From a virus, in IMG/VR virus record IMGVR_UViG_3300032675_000009, positions 19,314 through 83,313 of that record: 64,000 nucleotides of DNA; one strand, written 5' to 3'. The position numbers and the translations under genes are program-made. The notes under the pieces were generated by a model. It did no database searches and was not told the DNA's origin. It saw nothing but the letters and a program-made list of their open reading frames with translations. Every line of letters starts with the position of its first letter. Within the stretch, counting starts at the first letter, position 1. Below are positions 1-6,705 of this stretch, one piece after another.

Positions 1-2
1 TG

Positions 3-437
3 TACGTGATCCAGGACGAGGTAACAGCGAACGAAATGAAAACTTTTCAGAAGGACGATTTCGATGATCGATCAGGATCAGCCAGCTTCGGGTTCTTTGA
101 CGATTGCCTTATAAGTGCAATGATCGCACTGTACACGGCCCACGAAACGGACTTCGATGAGAACCTGGGGTACATTCCCATTCGCAAGACGCGGGAGGAA
201 ATTCGGGGTGCTTTTCCATGGGAAATGGAATGCACGCGTTGTGGCGCGACGTGGGGATCGGCCAATCCGAACTCGGAATGGAACTGCCCAAATGAAGACT
301 GCGGCTGCAGGATCCACACCGCTAAGAGGACCGGCGTTGAAGAGAACTTGCCGGCCAAAGTGGATTGGAACGACATGGGGAAAACGGCCGAAGAAATGGC
401 GGCTGAGGGTTTCAAGTTAGACTACGAGATGATGTAG
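3..437 (+). CDS. terL: Terminase large subunit, C-terminal part (5' end outside window)
   Basis: The reading frame is open from the window edge, so this is the 3' end of a longer gene. The segment GFFDDCLISAMIAL looks like the end of the RuvC-like nuclease domain of large terminases, where a paired Asp before a hydrophobic helix supplies the third metal-binding acid. It is followed by a Cys4-type zinc ribbon (CTRC then CPNEDC, about residues 76-98 of the visible part), an unusual tail for a terminase. Portal and scaffold genes follow within 6 kb in the usual packaging order. The family packages DNA into the prohead with its ATPase and cuts with its nuclease; the ATPase part is not in the window. 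The terminase call is inference from context plus a short motif. Confidence 0.62.
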   Translation, partial: YVIQDEVTANEMKTFQKDDFDDRSGSASFGFFDDCLISAMIALYTAHETDFDENLGYIPIRKTREEIRGAFPWEMECTRCGATWGSANPNSEWNCPNEDCGCRIHTAKRTGVEENLPAKVDWNDMGKTAEEMAAEGFKLDYEMM

Positions 438-492
438 CTGTAGAATGGCTGTGTCCGTGAAACACCTTGCGGCTTCTCAGGCAACGCATGAG

Positions 493-752
493 CTAACAGC
501 CTCTATCTACCCGCCTAAGCACATCCTCACAGCATCGGAAGTTTGCCAGTGTTAGGCAGCCGTCTTCGCGCATCGGCTTGACCTGCCTAGACTGGTCGAA
601 GAACGTTATCGATTTGCGGCATGCATCCCAAGCGCCAATGCGCTCCTCAAGGGCTGCGTTGTAAAGTGTTCGCACGCTTCCCGAAGTTGACCGTCCAGGA
701 ACGCGACCTGCGGCTTCGTCGGGTAGATCCTGTATTTATAGGTGAGCTTCAT
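493..752 (-). pseudogene. tnpB: IS200/IS605-type TnpB remnant, frameshifted and truncated
   Basis: Reading leftward from ATG at 752, the product begins MKLTYKYRIYPTKPQ and continues to LREACE. This matches the N-terminus of TnpB (OrfB) proteins of IS200/IS605 elements. The frame then breaks. The expected continuation (LYNAALEERIGAW, then ANFRCCEDVLRRVD) is found in the next frame and stops at 493. Only about 85 codons remain of a family that normally has about 350-450, so the RuvC nuclease domain and zinc finger are gone. No intact transposase or recognisable element end is visible. The orientation is opposite to the flanking late genes, as expected for a decayed insertion. Confidence 0.78.
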
Positions 753-940
753 GATGGCTTTTGCGGGCACTGTGGCATGTGTGAGCGTAGCTCTCGAACG
801 CCTAATTTCTTTCGGCAATACGGACAGGGGCTCGGAATCTTCTTCCTTCCGCCTCCCGTAGCCCTCTTTCTTTCCATGCCTAATTGTGACACCAATAAGG
901 ATCAAGCGCAACCTACTCAGAAAAAGAATCCTCAATGCCT
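753..940. other. Non-coding stretch beside the tnpB remnant
   Basis: No convincing gene is seen on either strand between the tnpB start and the promoter-like hexamer at 941. It may be residual insertion-element flank. I see no clear inverted repeat or hairpin that would mark an element end. Confidence 0.4.
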
Positions 941-946
941 TAGAAT
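941..946 (+). promoter_or_regulatory. Promoter -10-like hexamer TAGAAT
   Basis: TAGAAT lies 24 bases before the ATG at 971, and the same AATGCYTTAGAAT string recurs before the gene at 26138. No good -35 box is seen. The hexamer matches the -10 of better promoters at 2165 and 4833 in this genome. Confidence 0.4.
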
Positions 947-970
947 GAATTCGAGAGGGACAGGGACGCA

Positions 971-1180
971 ATGAACAAGTACGCAGCAAGAACCACCAAT
1001 GGATTTGTTGACATCATCGCTGATAGATTCACCTATACAGACGATGGTTTATTTCTGCACTTCCTTCGCACCACGGATGCGCAGGAGGAGACGGCGGGAT
1101 TGATTGCAGTGGAGTGCTTGGAGCATATGGTGGTCGTGCCACTTGCTAAGAAGCCGGAGACCGCCAATGGCAACCAGTAA
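971..1180 (+). CDS. Small hypothetical protein (69 aa)
   Basis: The ATG is preceded by a purine-rich ribosome site (GAGAGGGACAGGGA), a style repeated before the scaffold gene. The product is soluble, with hydrophobic segments GLFLHFL and GLIAVECLEHMVVV. There are no cysteine clusters or membrane helices, and I do not recognise the family. It overlaps the next gene by 14 bases, so the two are probably co-translated. The place between terminase and portal is typical for small accessory or packaging-linked genes. Confidence 0.7.
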   Translation: MNKYAARTTNGFVDIIADRFTYTDDGLFLHFLRTTDAQEETAGLIAVECLEHMVVVPLAKKPETANGNQ

Positions 1181-1751
1181 AAAAGAAACACAGTTCTCGC
1201 TGAGTATCGCTTTGCGAGAAGACCGCGTTAGCAAGATCGACCGAAGCGTTCAGCAATCTCTTCAGATTGGCGAGAAGGTTGCCGGCATCGCCACCGGCCT
1301 ACTCAACGAACTGGCAGACGGCGGCCTCATGTTGACCGCAGACCAAGCGAGTCGCATTCAGTCCATCCTGGGGGAAACCACCGGTGAGGCAATCATCAAG
1401 GCGGCAGAGAAAGCGGCGGGCCGGCGCGGTGGCGGAGTAGTGGTCGAGTGGGTTGCGGATCCATCCTGGGTAGGATCTTTCGAGGATACTGCCAAGCAGC
1501 AGGGCATTACCCTCAGCGCATTGGTCCAGCAGATGATGGACACCGCTGTCGACAATGGTTGGTTCTACCAGATGTCCATCCAGCCCCGGCGTATCCTACT
1601 GTCGGAAGCGGCCGACCGGTACTTGCGTCAGGTAATGGGTCGCGATGTATTCACCGGTGAGGACATTGTTCAGTTGGTGAAGGAAAAGATCGCAGAGGCG
1701 GACGGCGACCTGTTTGGCTTGGCGACAACCAAAGAGGCGGTTCCGGCGTAA
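1167..1751 (+). CDS. Hypothetical protein (194 aa) between terminase and portal
   Basis: The start is placed at ATG 1167, behind GGAG, rather than at a more upstream frame opening that would overlap the previous gene deeply. The protein is largely helical by composition, with a Gly/Arg patch (AAGRRGGG) near residue 80 and a charged C-terminus. No catalytic motif is visible. It ends in TAATG, so the next gene starts on its stop codon, which implies coupling. The function is unknown; position suggests a packaging or head-assembly accessory. Confidence 0.72.
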   Translation: MATSKKETQFSLSIALREDRVSKIDRSVQQSLQIGEKVAGIATGLLNELADGGLMLTADQASRIQSILGETTGEAIIKAAEKAAGRRGGGVVVEWVADPSWVGSFEDTAKQQGITLSALVQQMMDTAVDNGWFYQMSIQPRRILLSEAADRYLRQVMGRDVFTGEDIVQLVKEKIAEADGDLFGLATTKEAVPA

Positions 1752-2158
1752 TGCCGATGTACGAGGGGTATTGCCCCGCGTGCGATCCGGAGTGCCGCAA
1801 TCCGGAAGAGCACTACTACCCGCTATCAACAAGCCCAGAAGCACCATGTTCCGCATGTGGCGGCGAGCGCCGGCGACTGGTTTCCCAGTTCGCCGTTGTG
1901 TTCACCGGGGTGATCTCGACATCTAAGTACGGGGATCCGAGACTGGAACGCTACAACACCAAGGTGGATGGCCACCAAGCGTGGCGCCGGCGAAGCAGCT
2001 TAAGCGGAAAACCGGAGCCCGTCTGGATTGAGACCTTCGAGGACCAAAAGCGTTTCTGCCGCGAAGAGGGTTTGACGAATCCCAAAGACGTCGGGCCCAT
2101 GGAAATCGGTGATGACGGAAAGTCTTACAGTACTCGGGGTATGCCGGGGTGCTGGTGA
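1751..2158 (+). CDS. FmdB-like zinc-ribbon protein (135 aa)
   Basis: The N-terminus MPMYEGYCPAC followed by PCSACGGE around residue 35 matches the pattern of the FmdB-family zinc ribbon (MPxYEYxCxxCG, then CPxCG), a single Cys4 zinc site. The C-terminal half is polar and unrecognised. The start codon overlaps the previous stop (TAATG). FmdB-like proteins next to phage portal genes are common, but their role is not established. The zinc ribbon is visible in sequence; any role is unassigned. Confidence 0.7.
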   Translation: MPMYEGYCPACDPECRNPEEHYYPLSTSPEAPCSACGGERRRLVSQFAVVFTGVISTSKYGDPRLERYNTKVDGHQAWRRRSSLSGKPEPVWIETFEDQKRFCREEGLTNPKDVGPMEIGDDGKSYSTRGMPGCW

Positions 2159-2161
2159 GAC

Positions 2162-2170
2162 TGCTAGAAT
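2162..2170 (+). promoter_or_regulatory. Extended -10 promoter for portal gene
   Basis: TGCTAGAAT is an extended -10 (TGN then TAGAAT at 2165-2170). The -35 position is poor. A start about 7 bases downstream would leave only about 6 bases before the portal ATG at 2183, and no ribosome site is seen there. Confidence 0.5.
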
Positions 2171-2182
2171 AGCGTGGACTGA

Positions 2183-4066
2183 ATGTCCGTAACGCCGATA
2201 CCACGCGCGCCGTACTACCGGGAAAAGTCCGGCTCCGAGATCGCTCCGGACTCGGATTACAAGAGTCGTCTGCTATCGTGGCGGGAATCCGCCAAACAGC
2301 AAGCGATCGTCGAACTCCAGGCGAGTCTTGAGTGGTCGGAAATCGCTTCGTACATTGCGCACTTGAATGGCGATATGTGGCCTCGAGAGCGCGCGAAGTA
2401 CCTATCCTCGTTCGTCGACAACAAGCTGGGAGATTGCCGGCAAGACACATTGGCACAGCTTACCGACATCAATCCGACGATCGACGTATCATCGGCGGTA
2501 GGGGAATATCAGCAGCAAGCCAAGATCATCAACGACGTCATCCATGCGGAATGGTCTCGCCGGAACATGGGGATGAGCCTCATCCAACTGGTCGACCATT
2601 CACTGTTCGGTCGTGGCTTCTGGAAGCTCGGAGCGGTATCGCCAGGGAAATTGATCACGACGGCGTGCGGCATGGATACGGTGCTTCCGATTCAGTGCAA
2701 CGGGGATATCCAGGAATCGAGCGCGGTGCTGTACCGAACCCTAAAGCCGCCGTCGTATTTCAAGAATATCTGGGGGGCCCGGGCAGATGGCATCGAGAAT
2801 CAATCGAGTGCCAACATGCTGGCCACTACCGGCACGAACACATTTCAGCGGCCGGGCAACATGAGCGAGTACACTTGGAATTCGTTGTCGCCAAGTATGC
2901 GCCGGGCGATGGGATCGCGCGTATCACTAAACCCAGCGGCCAATGAAGTACAGACATTCCCGGCGGTGGAACTGCAGGAGTTCTGGGTCGATGATTTCGA
3001 GACCAACAACTCGCAGCACGACGTGTTGGTAAAAAACCCGTACATTTCAGAGGCCCTTCACAATTACCACTACGTGGTGAAACCCGGTCAGCGGCTATGG
3101 CCGCGCAAGCGTCTTATCGTATTCGCGGGCGATCGCATCATGTACGACGGCCCAAGTCCGTACTGGCACGGAAGATTCCCGTTTGCGGAGTTAAGCTTGA
3201 ACCCGGTGGTGTGGGCGCCGGGTGGGGCAAGCAAGTATCGCCCCCTAGTGCCGCTCAACAAAGCGATCAACGACATTGGCGCCGGCACCCTGGACAACAT
3301 CAAGAAGGCCCTGAATCAAACCGTTATCACGCGCAAGGGCGCCATCAACGACGCGGACTGGGAAAAGTACTACCCGAACAGGCCGGGCTCGAAACTCAGG
3401 ATGAATCCAAACGCCAACCCGACCGCTGACCTTCGGTTCAGTGGAGCCGTGGATTTGCCGGGATACGTGTTCCAGTTCCTGTCCCAATACCTGCAGCCCC
3501 GGTTTGACAAGGCGGCCGGCATCCTTGACGTGTCGTCCTTGACAAAGAAGAAACAGGTTCCCGGCGGCGATGCGATCGAGGCAATACGTGATTCACAGAC
3601 TTCTCAATTTCGGCTCGAGAGCAAGTTTATTGCAAACATGCTGACCAAGGCCGGCGAGCAGGCGGTTTCCAATATCATCCAGTACTTCGACCGATCAACC
3701 CGGATGAGGATGCTGGGAGCGGATGGGCAGACCTGGAATGACTTCGATTACAAAGCCGGTAGCCTTGCCCCAGCCATGGGTGACGAGTATGCGCATTGGA
3801 CCAATTTCGCGCTTCGCATATCCGAGGGCTCGCTGGACGGCAGGAGTAAGGATCGAGACAAGACGCTGGCCGCGCAGCTTTACAAGCTTGGCGCCATCTC
3901 CCTGCAGGAACTTCACCGTAAGCTCGGCATCAGCAACTCCCAGCAAATCCTGAAGGAGATGTCCGAGGAGGCCCAAATGGGGCTGCATGGATCCGGGGGT
4001 GGCAAGTCGAGTGGCGGCCGGACCCCGCGCGCAACCAGGGGACAGCGCAACGGTAAGGATGTTTGA
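2183..4066 (+). CDS. Portal protein (627 aa)
   Basis: The size, the position directly after terminase and zinc-ribbon genes, and the presence of scaffold and capsid genes downstream identify this as the portal, the dodecameric ring at the capsid vertex through which DNA is packaged. A long alpha/beta body is followed by a basic C-terminal tail (after about residue 600) rich in Gly, Ser and Arg. No signal or membrane segment is present. The ATG at 2183 lacks a ribosome site but follows an extended -10 closely, so the transcript may be nearly leaderless. The call rests on gene order and length rather than a catalytic motif. Confidence 0.75.
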   Translation: MSVTPIPRAPYYREKSGSEIAPDSDYKSRLLSWRESAKQQAIVELQASLEWSEIASYIAHLNGDMWPRERAKYLSSFVDNKLGDCRQDTLAQLTDINPTIDVSSAVGEYQQQAKIINDVIHAEWSRRNMGMSLIQLVDHSLFGRGFWKLGAVSPGKLITTACGMDTVLPIQCNGDIQESSAVLYRTLKPPSYFKNIWGARADGIENQSSANMLATTGTNTFQRPGNMSEYTWNSLSPSMRRAMGSRVSLNPAANEVQTFPAVELQEFWVDDFETNNSQHDVLVKNPYISEALHNYHYVVKPGQRLWPRKRLIVFAGDRIMYDGPSPYWHGRFPFAELSLNPVVWAPGGASKYRPLVPLNKAINDIGAGTLDNIKKALNQTVITRKGAINDADWEKYYPNRPGSKLRMNPNANPTADLRFSGAVDLPGYVFQFLSQYLQPRFDKAAGILDVSSLTKKKQVPGGDAIEAIRDSQTSQFRLESKFIANMLTKAGEQAVSNIIQYFDRSTRMRMLGADGQTWNDFDYKAGSLAPAMGDEYAHWTNFALRISEGSLDGRSKDRDKTLAAQLYKLGAISLQELHRKLGISNSQQILKEMSEEAQMGLHGSGGGKSSGGRTPRATRGQRNGKDV

Positions 4067-4091
4067 CGTCGTTGACGCGACCTGCTAGGAT
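4063..4091 (+). promoter_or_regulatory. Sigma70-type promoter TTGACG-N17-TAGGAT
   Basis: The -35 TTGACG (4063-4068), an exact 17-base spacer, and TAGGAT (4086-4091) preceded by TGC are all present. The -35 overlaps the portal stop codon. The expected start of transcription is only a few bases before ATG 4102. Confidence 0.75.
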
Positions 4092-4101
4092 ACGGGCCGA
4101 T

Positions 4102-4350
4102 ATGCCGCACATTAACGATAGAGTATTGGTATTTTTGGCCTTTCTGACAACTCTTGTCCTCATGGGTATCCTCGTGGCCTCTAAAGGTTGTACCGGGACT
4201 GAGCCGGTAATGCTGGCCCTGGGTACGATCGCCACTACGCTGGCGGGTGTTCTCGGCGGCATTTCGCGCAGTTCACCTGGCGCGACCACTACGACCACTA
4301 CAAGTGACGACAAGCCACCAGTGACCGATACACAGACGAAGACCCAATAA
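4102..4350 (+). CDS. Small two-helix membrane protein, possible holin (82 aa)
   Basis: Two hydrophobic segments, about residues 7-27 (VLVFLAFLTTLVLMGILVA) and 35-54 (PVMLALGTIATTLAGVLGGI), are followed by a polar Thr-rich tail. That is the size and layout of a class II holin, which makes inner-membrane holes at lysis. No endolysin is visible nearby, so holin is only one option; any small phage membrane protein would look similar. The gene has its own promoter and an almost absent leader. A short GC-rich inverted repeat follows the stop. Confidence 0.65.
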   Translation: MPHINDRVLVFLAFLTTLVLMGILVASKGCTGTEPVMLALGTIATTLAGVLGGISRSSPGATTTTTTSDDKPPVTDTQTKTQ

Positions 4351-4359
4351 TGTTCCGGC

Positions 4360-4385
4360 GGACCGGGCACGCCACACTCCGGTCC
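4360..4385 (+). terminator. Weak terminator-like inverted repeat
   Basis: GGACCGG (4360-4366) can pair with CCGGTCC (4379-4385) across a 12-base loop, but only TTAAT follows, not a T-run. It could be a weak terminator or an mRNA end stabiliser after the small membrane protein gene. Confidence 0.35.
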
Positions 4386-4447
4386 TTAATGGCGATACAG
4401 TACTCCCAGCCTTAAGGGCATAACGGGATGGAAAATAACGCCGGACA

Positions 4448-4456
4448 TGATACATT
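4448..4456 (+). promoter_or_regulatory. Extended -10 promoter for tRNA
   Basis: TGATACATT is an extended -10 (TG, one base, TACATT) ending 10 bases before the tRNA 5' end. The -35 position is not convincing. Confidence 0.4.
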
Positions 4457-4466
4457 GGAATTTCGC

Positions 4467-4543
4467 AGCGCGGTAGAGCAGTCAGGTAGCTCGAATGGCT
4501 CATAACCATTAGGCCGCTGGTTCAAATCCAGCCCGCGCCACCA
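4467..4543 (+). tRNA. tRNA-Met (CAT anticodon), initiator-like, CCA encoded
   Basis: A full 77-nt cloverleaf can be drawn: acceptor AGCGCGG/CCGCGCC, D-arm GAGC/GCTC, anticodon arm AATGG-CTCATAA-CCATT, T-arm GCTGG-TTCAAAT-CCAGC, then A and an encoded CCA. Two initiator hallmarks are visible: bases 1 and 72 are an A-C mismatch rather than a pair, and pair 11-24 is A-U (elongators have pyrimidine-purine). The D-loop also resembles tRNA-fMet. Only two of the three conserved G-C pairs of the initiator anticodon stem are present (the 29-41 pair is U-A). It is followed by a strong terminator, so it is an independent unit. Confidence 0.93.
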
Positions 4544-4569
4544 ACACACCCCATAGCCGATGGCAGTAC

Positions 4570-4612
4570 CCGGCCGACGAACTACGGTAACGTAGCGTCG
4601 GCCGGTTTTTTT
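4570..4612 (+). terminator. Rho-independent terminator after tRNA
   Basis: CCGGCCGACG (4570-4579) pairs with CGTCGGCCGG (4596-4605), with an inner CTAC/GTAG extension, and is followed by seven T. It is a textbook intrinsic terminator. Confidence 0.93.
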
Positions 4613-4614
4613 GT

Positions 4615-4643
4615 TTGACCCTACTTATTTGACCTGCTAGACT
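4615..4643 (+). promoter_or_regulatory. Sigma70-type promoter TTGACC-N17-TAGACT
   Basis: TTGACC (4615-4620), a spacer of exactly 17 bases, and TAGACT (4638-4643) preceded by CCTGC match the promoter at 4063. It starts three bases after the previous terminator T-run. Confidence 0.8.
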
Positions 4644-4687
4644 TCCGGGCGATGAATCAACTCTGCCAAGGAAGGAGGGATCCAGAC

Positions 4688-4738
4688 ATGGCAAAGGGTC
4701 GCAAGAAGTCCAAAAGAATGAAGAAGGAGCGCATGTAA
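4688..4738 (+). CDS. Tiny basic peptide (16 aa)
   Basis: The peptide MAKGRKKSKRMKKERM is encoded behind a very strong ribosome site (GGAAGGAGG, nine bases before ATG) and sits in its own promoter-gene-terminator cassette. Ten of 16 residues are Lys or Arg. An in-frame ATG at 4652 right at the expected transcript start could give a 28-residue form, but the ribosome site favours 4688. The function is unknown. Charge suggests nucleic acid or anionic membrane binding. It is too short for homology to be decisive; reality is inferred from the flanking signals. Confidence 0.6.
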   Translation: MAKGRKKSKRMKKERM

Positions 4739-4757
4739 TGCCTTCCCACTTAACCCT

Positions 4758-4785
4758 GGCCGGCCTTCGGGTCGGCCGTTTTTTT
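4758..4785 (+). terminator. Rho-independent terminator with TTCG loop
   Basis: GGCCGGCC (4758-4765), loop TTCG, GGTCGGCC (4770-4777) and a run of seven T form a stable intrinsic terminator closing the 16-residue peptide cassette. Confidence 0.92.
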
Positions 4786-4809
4786 GTGACAAACATTTTC
4801 CATTGACAT

Positions 4810-4838
4810 TTGCGATTTAATTATTTCCCTGCTAGAAT
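4810..4838 (+). promoter_or_regulatory. Promoter TTGCGA-N17-TAGAAT
   Basis: The extended -10 TGCTAGAAT is the same as at the portal promoter, with TTGCGA exactly 17 bases upstream. A TTGACA just before it is out of register. It probably drives the 15-residue peptide and the head genes that follow. Confidence 0.72.
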
Positions 4839-4895
4839 CACCGCGACGTTCGTGATAAGTACGCGGGCGAATATAGGGAAAGGGGAGCAACCACC

Positions 4896-4943
4896 ATGGC
4901 ACGCAAAAAGGCCGGCCGCAAGGCCAAGCACGCCCGTAAGTAG
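4896..4943 (+). CDS. Tiny basic peptide (15 aa)
   Basis: MARKKAGRKAKHARK follows GGGAAAGGGGAG and its own promoter. More than half of the residues are basic. It resembles the 16-residue peptide at 4688 in size, charge and setting but is not an obvious copy. A GC-rich inverted repeat (GCCGGGC with GCCCGGC) spans the 60 bases after its stop and may attenuate read-through into the gene at 5031. The function is unknown; existence is inferred from promoter and ribosome site. Confidence 0.55.
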   Translation: MARKKAGRKAKHARK

Positions 4944-5030
4944 TTTGCCGGGCGTAGTTGAACTAGGGCGGCCCTCTTCCCTTTAGGACGGGCTGCCCGG
5001 CTCACTCTCAGCACAGTGGAAAAGGAAAAC

Positions 5031-5333
5031 ATGCCGAGCAAAAATTTTGACACCATCGGAACGCAACAGGGATTGGGAACCAAGCCTGTCTCTTCTCCGT
5101 CGTCCAACCCCCGGAGTGGCCAGTTCGAGCCCATCGGCACGGAGGCTAGTCTCGGGCGCAAGCCGATCGCCTCGCCTTCAGCAAACCCGAAAAGCGGAGC
5201 GTTTCAGACGATTGGCGAGCAGTCGCCACTGAATCGCGCGCCGCAGAAGGTCTGGAACAGCAATGATCGCATTCCGTTTTCGGAACGTGCGGTCGCGCAG
5301 TCACAGATCTCGGGCAAGGGAAAGCGTAAGTAA
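5031..5333 (+). CDS. Hypothetical repeat protein (100 aa) upstream of scaffold
   Basis: The protein holds about two and a half degenerate repeats of roughly 28 residues: FDTIGTQQGLGTKPVSSPSS, then FEPIGTEASLGRKPIASPSA, then FQTIGEQSPLNRAP. It is Ser/Pro-rich and probably disordered, with a basic C-terminus (GKGKRK). The ATG at 5031 follows AAAAGGAAAAC. It abuts the next gene (TAAATG). Position among head genes suggests a small virion or assembly component. I do not recognise the family. Confidence 0.72.
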   Translation: MPSKNFDTIGTQQGLGTKPVSSPSSNPRSGQFEPIGTEASLGRKPIASPSANPKSGAFQTIGEQSPLNRAPQKVWNSNDRIPFSERAVAQSQISGKGKRK

Positions 5334-5750
5334 ATGGCCGATCAGTACACGCCGCCGCAGCCGCCGCAAGTTCGGAGACAGCAAATCTCTCCCATGATGC
5401 TTGCTGCCGCGCAGCATGGATCCGGCGCTCAGCCCGGCACTCAGCAGGCCGGCGGAGAACTGGTCGACCAACTGGGCCAGAAAATCAGCGAGCTTGAGAA
5501 GTGGACGTCCGACGTGAATACGCTGGTGAGTTCTCTCAAGCCTGAACTGAAGGCATTGCTCGGGCCTATCGCTCAAGTAGGCAAAGCCTTTCAGAAGGAA
5601 GTCATGGAAATGAAGAAGCGCGCCGGTCAGAGTGTCCCGGGACAGGCACCCCAGGCAGGAGCGCAGCAAGGTCAGGAGCAGGGAGATGGTGCGGGCGGCG
5701 CCGATGTCCCGAATCCTGCCGAGGGCGCGGCGGTCAACATGGCCGCCTAG
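5334..5750 (+). CDS. Hypothetical coiled-coil protein (138 aa)
   Basis: A Pro/Gln-rich N-terminus is followed by a likely helix or coiled coil (about residues 42-95) and a Gly/Gln/Ala-rich disordered tail. The start follows directly on the previous stop. A near-palindromic repeat begins six bases after its stop codon. Its place just before the scaffold suggests a head-assembly accessory, but nothing in the sequence assigns a function. Confidence 0.72.
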   Translation: MADQYTPPQPPQVRRQQISPMMLAAAQHGSGAQPGTQQAGGELVDQLGQKISELEKWTSDVNTLVSSLKPELKALLGPIAQVGKAFQKEVMEMKKRAGQSVPGQAPQAGAQQGQEQGDGAGGADVPNPAEGAAVNMAA

Positions 5751-5756
5751 TAAGGC

Positions 5757-5774
5757 ATGTCCGGATTCGGACAT
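5757..5774. repeat. Dispersed near-palindrome, perfect copy
   Basis: ATGTCCGGATTCGGACAT lies between the stop of one gene and the ribosome site of the scaffold gene. Arms ATGTCCG and CGGACAT flank a four-base centre. Confidence 0.9.
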
Positions 5775-5802
5775 GGATTTCGAGTAAGGGACAGGGACAA
5801 CC

Positions 5803-6696
5803 ATGGGCATTTTTGACGATGTACTTGCAGAGCAGGTGACGGACTCCACAGACCGCGAGGTACTGGCGGGGTATGCAAAGAAGTATCCAGGCTTGGAAAA
5901 GGCCGTCTTGGCGCAGCGAGAGTTTTCTCGCAGGATGAATGAACTCACCGCCAAGGAGATCGAGTACAAGCAGGACAGGGAACAGTTGACCGCTTGGGAG
6001 GCGTGGCGGGATCAACACTGGGACGGTGAGTCGAAAATGACGAAGGCGCAGAAGGCGGCCTACGATCGACTCAATGCAGCAGAAGCAAGGGTAGCAGAGT
6101 TGATGGCATCACAAGGGACAGGTAACGAAATGACATTTGACGAGATCCAACAGAACCTCGTGCGCGAGGGATACGTGAAGAAGGGCGACATTGAGCAGTT
6201 CGCTAAGCAACTCAATCTCGTCGACTCTAACGGACTCACGACCGGCCTGCAAAACCAGGCAAAGGCGTTCGAGCATATCTACGTGAAGGCGACCCCGTTC
6301 ATCCGGAAGTTCGAGCGGGAATTCAACGAGGACATGGATTTCGAGGCGTTCTACAAGACGATCGCAACACCAGAAGCGATCGCGGACATTCCGGCTGCTT
6401 ACGAGAAGTTCATCGCACCGAAGCGCGCTGAGTTGCAGGTCAAGAAAGCGCAGCAGCAAGTGGAAGAACTGAACAAGCAGATCGAAGAAAAGAAGACCGT
6501 CGCGAACAGCGCCGGCCAGCCTACTGACAACGGAGCGCCCGTAATGGGCCACATGCAGAAGGCGGCGATGGAACGTGCCAAGGGCGGAGACCCGGCCGCA
6601 TCGCTCGACAAGATTACGGCGCCACTCGGTTCTGGCGCCTTGGCGTCGGCCATCGCGGCCGATTACGCAAAGCAAAGCGCCGGAGGAACGGCGTAG
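5803..6696 (+). CDS. Probable scaffolding protein (297 aa)
   Basis: The protein is highly charged and helical. A central helix-rich body is followed by a coiled coil near residues 205-232 (KKAQQQVEELNKQIEEKK) and an Ala/Gly-rich tail. It sits directly upstream of the capsid gene, the standard place for a scaffold that templates prohead assembly and is then released. ATG 5803 follows AAGGGACAGGGA. The assignment is by position and composition; no family-specific motif is claimed. Confidence 0.68.
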   Translation: MGIFDDVLAEQVTDSTDREVLAGYAKKYPGLEKAVLAQREFSRRMNELTAKEIEYKQDREQLTAWEAWRDQHWDGESKMTKAQKAAYDRLNAAEARVAELMASQGTGNEMTFDEIQQNLVREGYVKKGDIEQFAKQLNLVDSNGLTTGLQNQAKAFEHIYVKATPFIRKFEREFNEDMDFEAFYKTIATPEAIADIPAAYEKFIAPKRAELQVKKAQQQVEELNKQIEEKKTVANSAGQPTDNGAPVMGHMQKAAMERAKGGDPAASLDKITAPLGSGALASAIAADYAKQSAGGTA

Positions 6697-6705
6697 GGAC
6701 GAACA

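Noticed and set aside
606-989. Single leftward protein of 127 residues
   Set aside because: Only its second half (from MKLTYKYR) is TnpB-like. The rest is chance frame upstream, and the frame breaks inside the TnpB part.
4803-4838. TTGACA at 4803 as -35 for TAGAAT at 4833
   Set aside because: The spacer would be 24 bases. TTGCGA at 4810 gives exactly 17.
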